A stretch of DNA of 33,172 bases from Planctomycetota bacterium (GTDB taxonomy: Bacteria; Planctomycetota; UBA1135; GCA-002686595), in assembly GCA_028823395.1 (NCBI GenBank), contig JAPKBO010000013.1, forward strand, positions 1-33,172, in the 5' to 3' direction. Positions 33,162 through 33,172 of the stretch are shown here, piece after piece. Within the stretch, counting starts at the first letter, position 1, and the number at the start of each line of letters is the position of its first letter. The notes under the pieces are model-generated. The model was given only the letters and a program-made list of their open reading frames with translations. It had not been told where the DNA came from and searched no databases. The position numbers and the translations under genes are program-made.

Positions 33162-33172
33162 TCCGGCTCAGC

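Overview
The window looks like chromosomal DNA of a high-GC Gram-negative bacterium, most likely a marine or sediment Planctomycetota. This is inferred from gene content, not from any marker phylogeny: lipoprotein sulfatase-superfamily enzymes, FG-GAP/ASPIC (CRTAC1-like) and TPR lipoproteins, a regulator-propeller lipoprotein, an ECF sigma factor of planctomycete type and many secreted proteins with no close family. No rRNA, phage, IS element, CRISPR array or known defence system is visible. One tRNA gene is present.

Layout. (1) Positions 1-7437, minus strand: five genes joined by 1-8 bp overlaps, read from 7437 downwards. They are a TPR lipoprotein, an FG-GAP/ASPIC lipoprotein, a GT-C membrane glycosyltransferase fused to a TPR domain, a threonine-type sulfatase/phosphotransferase-superfamily lipoprotein, and an alpha/beta hydrolase cut by the window edge. 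(2) 7492-9202: a divergent UPRTase-like gene and a convergent xdhC. (3) 9203-11425: a 336 bp leader with palindromes, then a DEAD-box RNA helicase of CsdA/DbpA type. (4) 11461-15435, minus strand: tRNA-Val(CAC), an ECF sigma factor, ligA, cytidine deaminase and a DUF669-like protein whose last residues (DDTPF) resemble the C-terminal tip of single-stranded DNA-binding proteins. (5) 15632-18652, plus strand: a second threonine-type sulfatase-like lipoprotein and two unrecognised secreted proteins. (6) 18664-19755, minus strand: an M19 dipeptidase. (7) 19756-22905: a 593 bp palindrome-rich gap, a single-domain response regulator, groES-groEL and a strong hairpin. (8) 23080-28228, plus strand: a cysteine-type sulfatase, a secreted seven-repeat FG-GAP protein and a seven-repeat regulator-propeller lipoprotein. 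(9) 28318-33161: a 12-bp tandem repeat, apaG (minus), a DUF885-family lipoprotein lacking its metal motif, a GT-C membrane protein overlapping it by 4 bp, and a multi-pass membrane protein.

How the genes may work together. Regions 1, 8 and 9 read as cell-envelope modules (membrane sugar transfer, sulfate or phospho-group chemistry, beta-propeller surface proteins). Regions 2-4 and 7 are housekeeping functions: pyrimidine salvage, molybdoenzyme maturation, RNA remodelling, DNA joining and chaperonin. The most novel items are the SSB-like DUF669 protein beside ligA, the five-gene overlapping envelope cluster with its TMTC-like glycosyltransferase-TPR fusion, and the DUF885 protein without its catalytic motif. 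A TANNNT promoter-like motif also recurs at two preferred distances from start codons.
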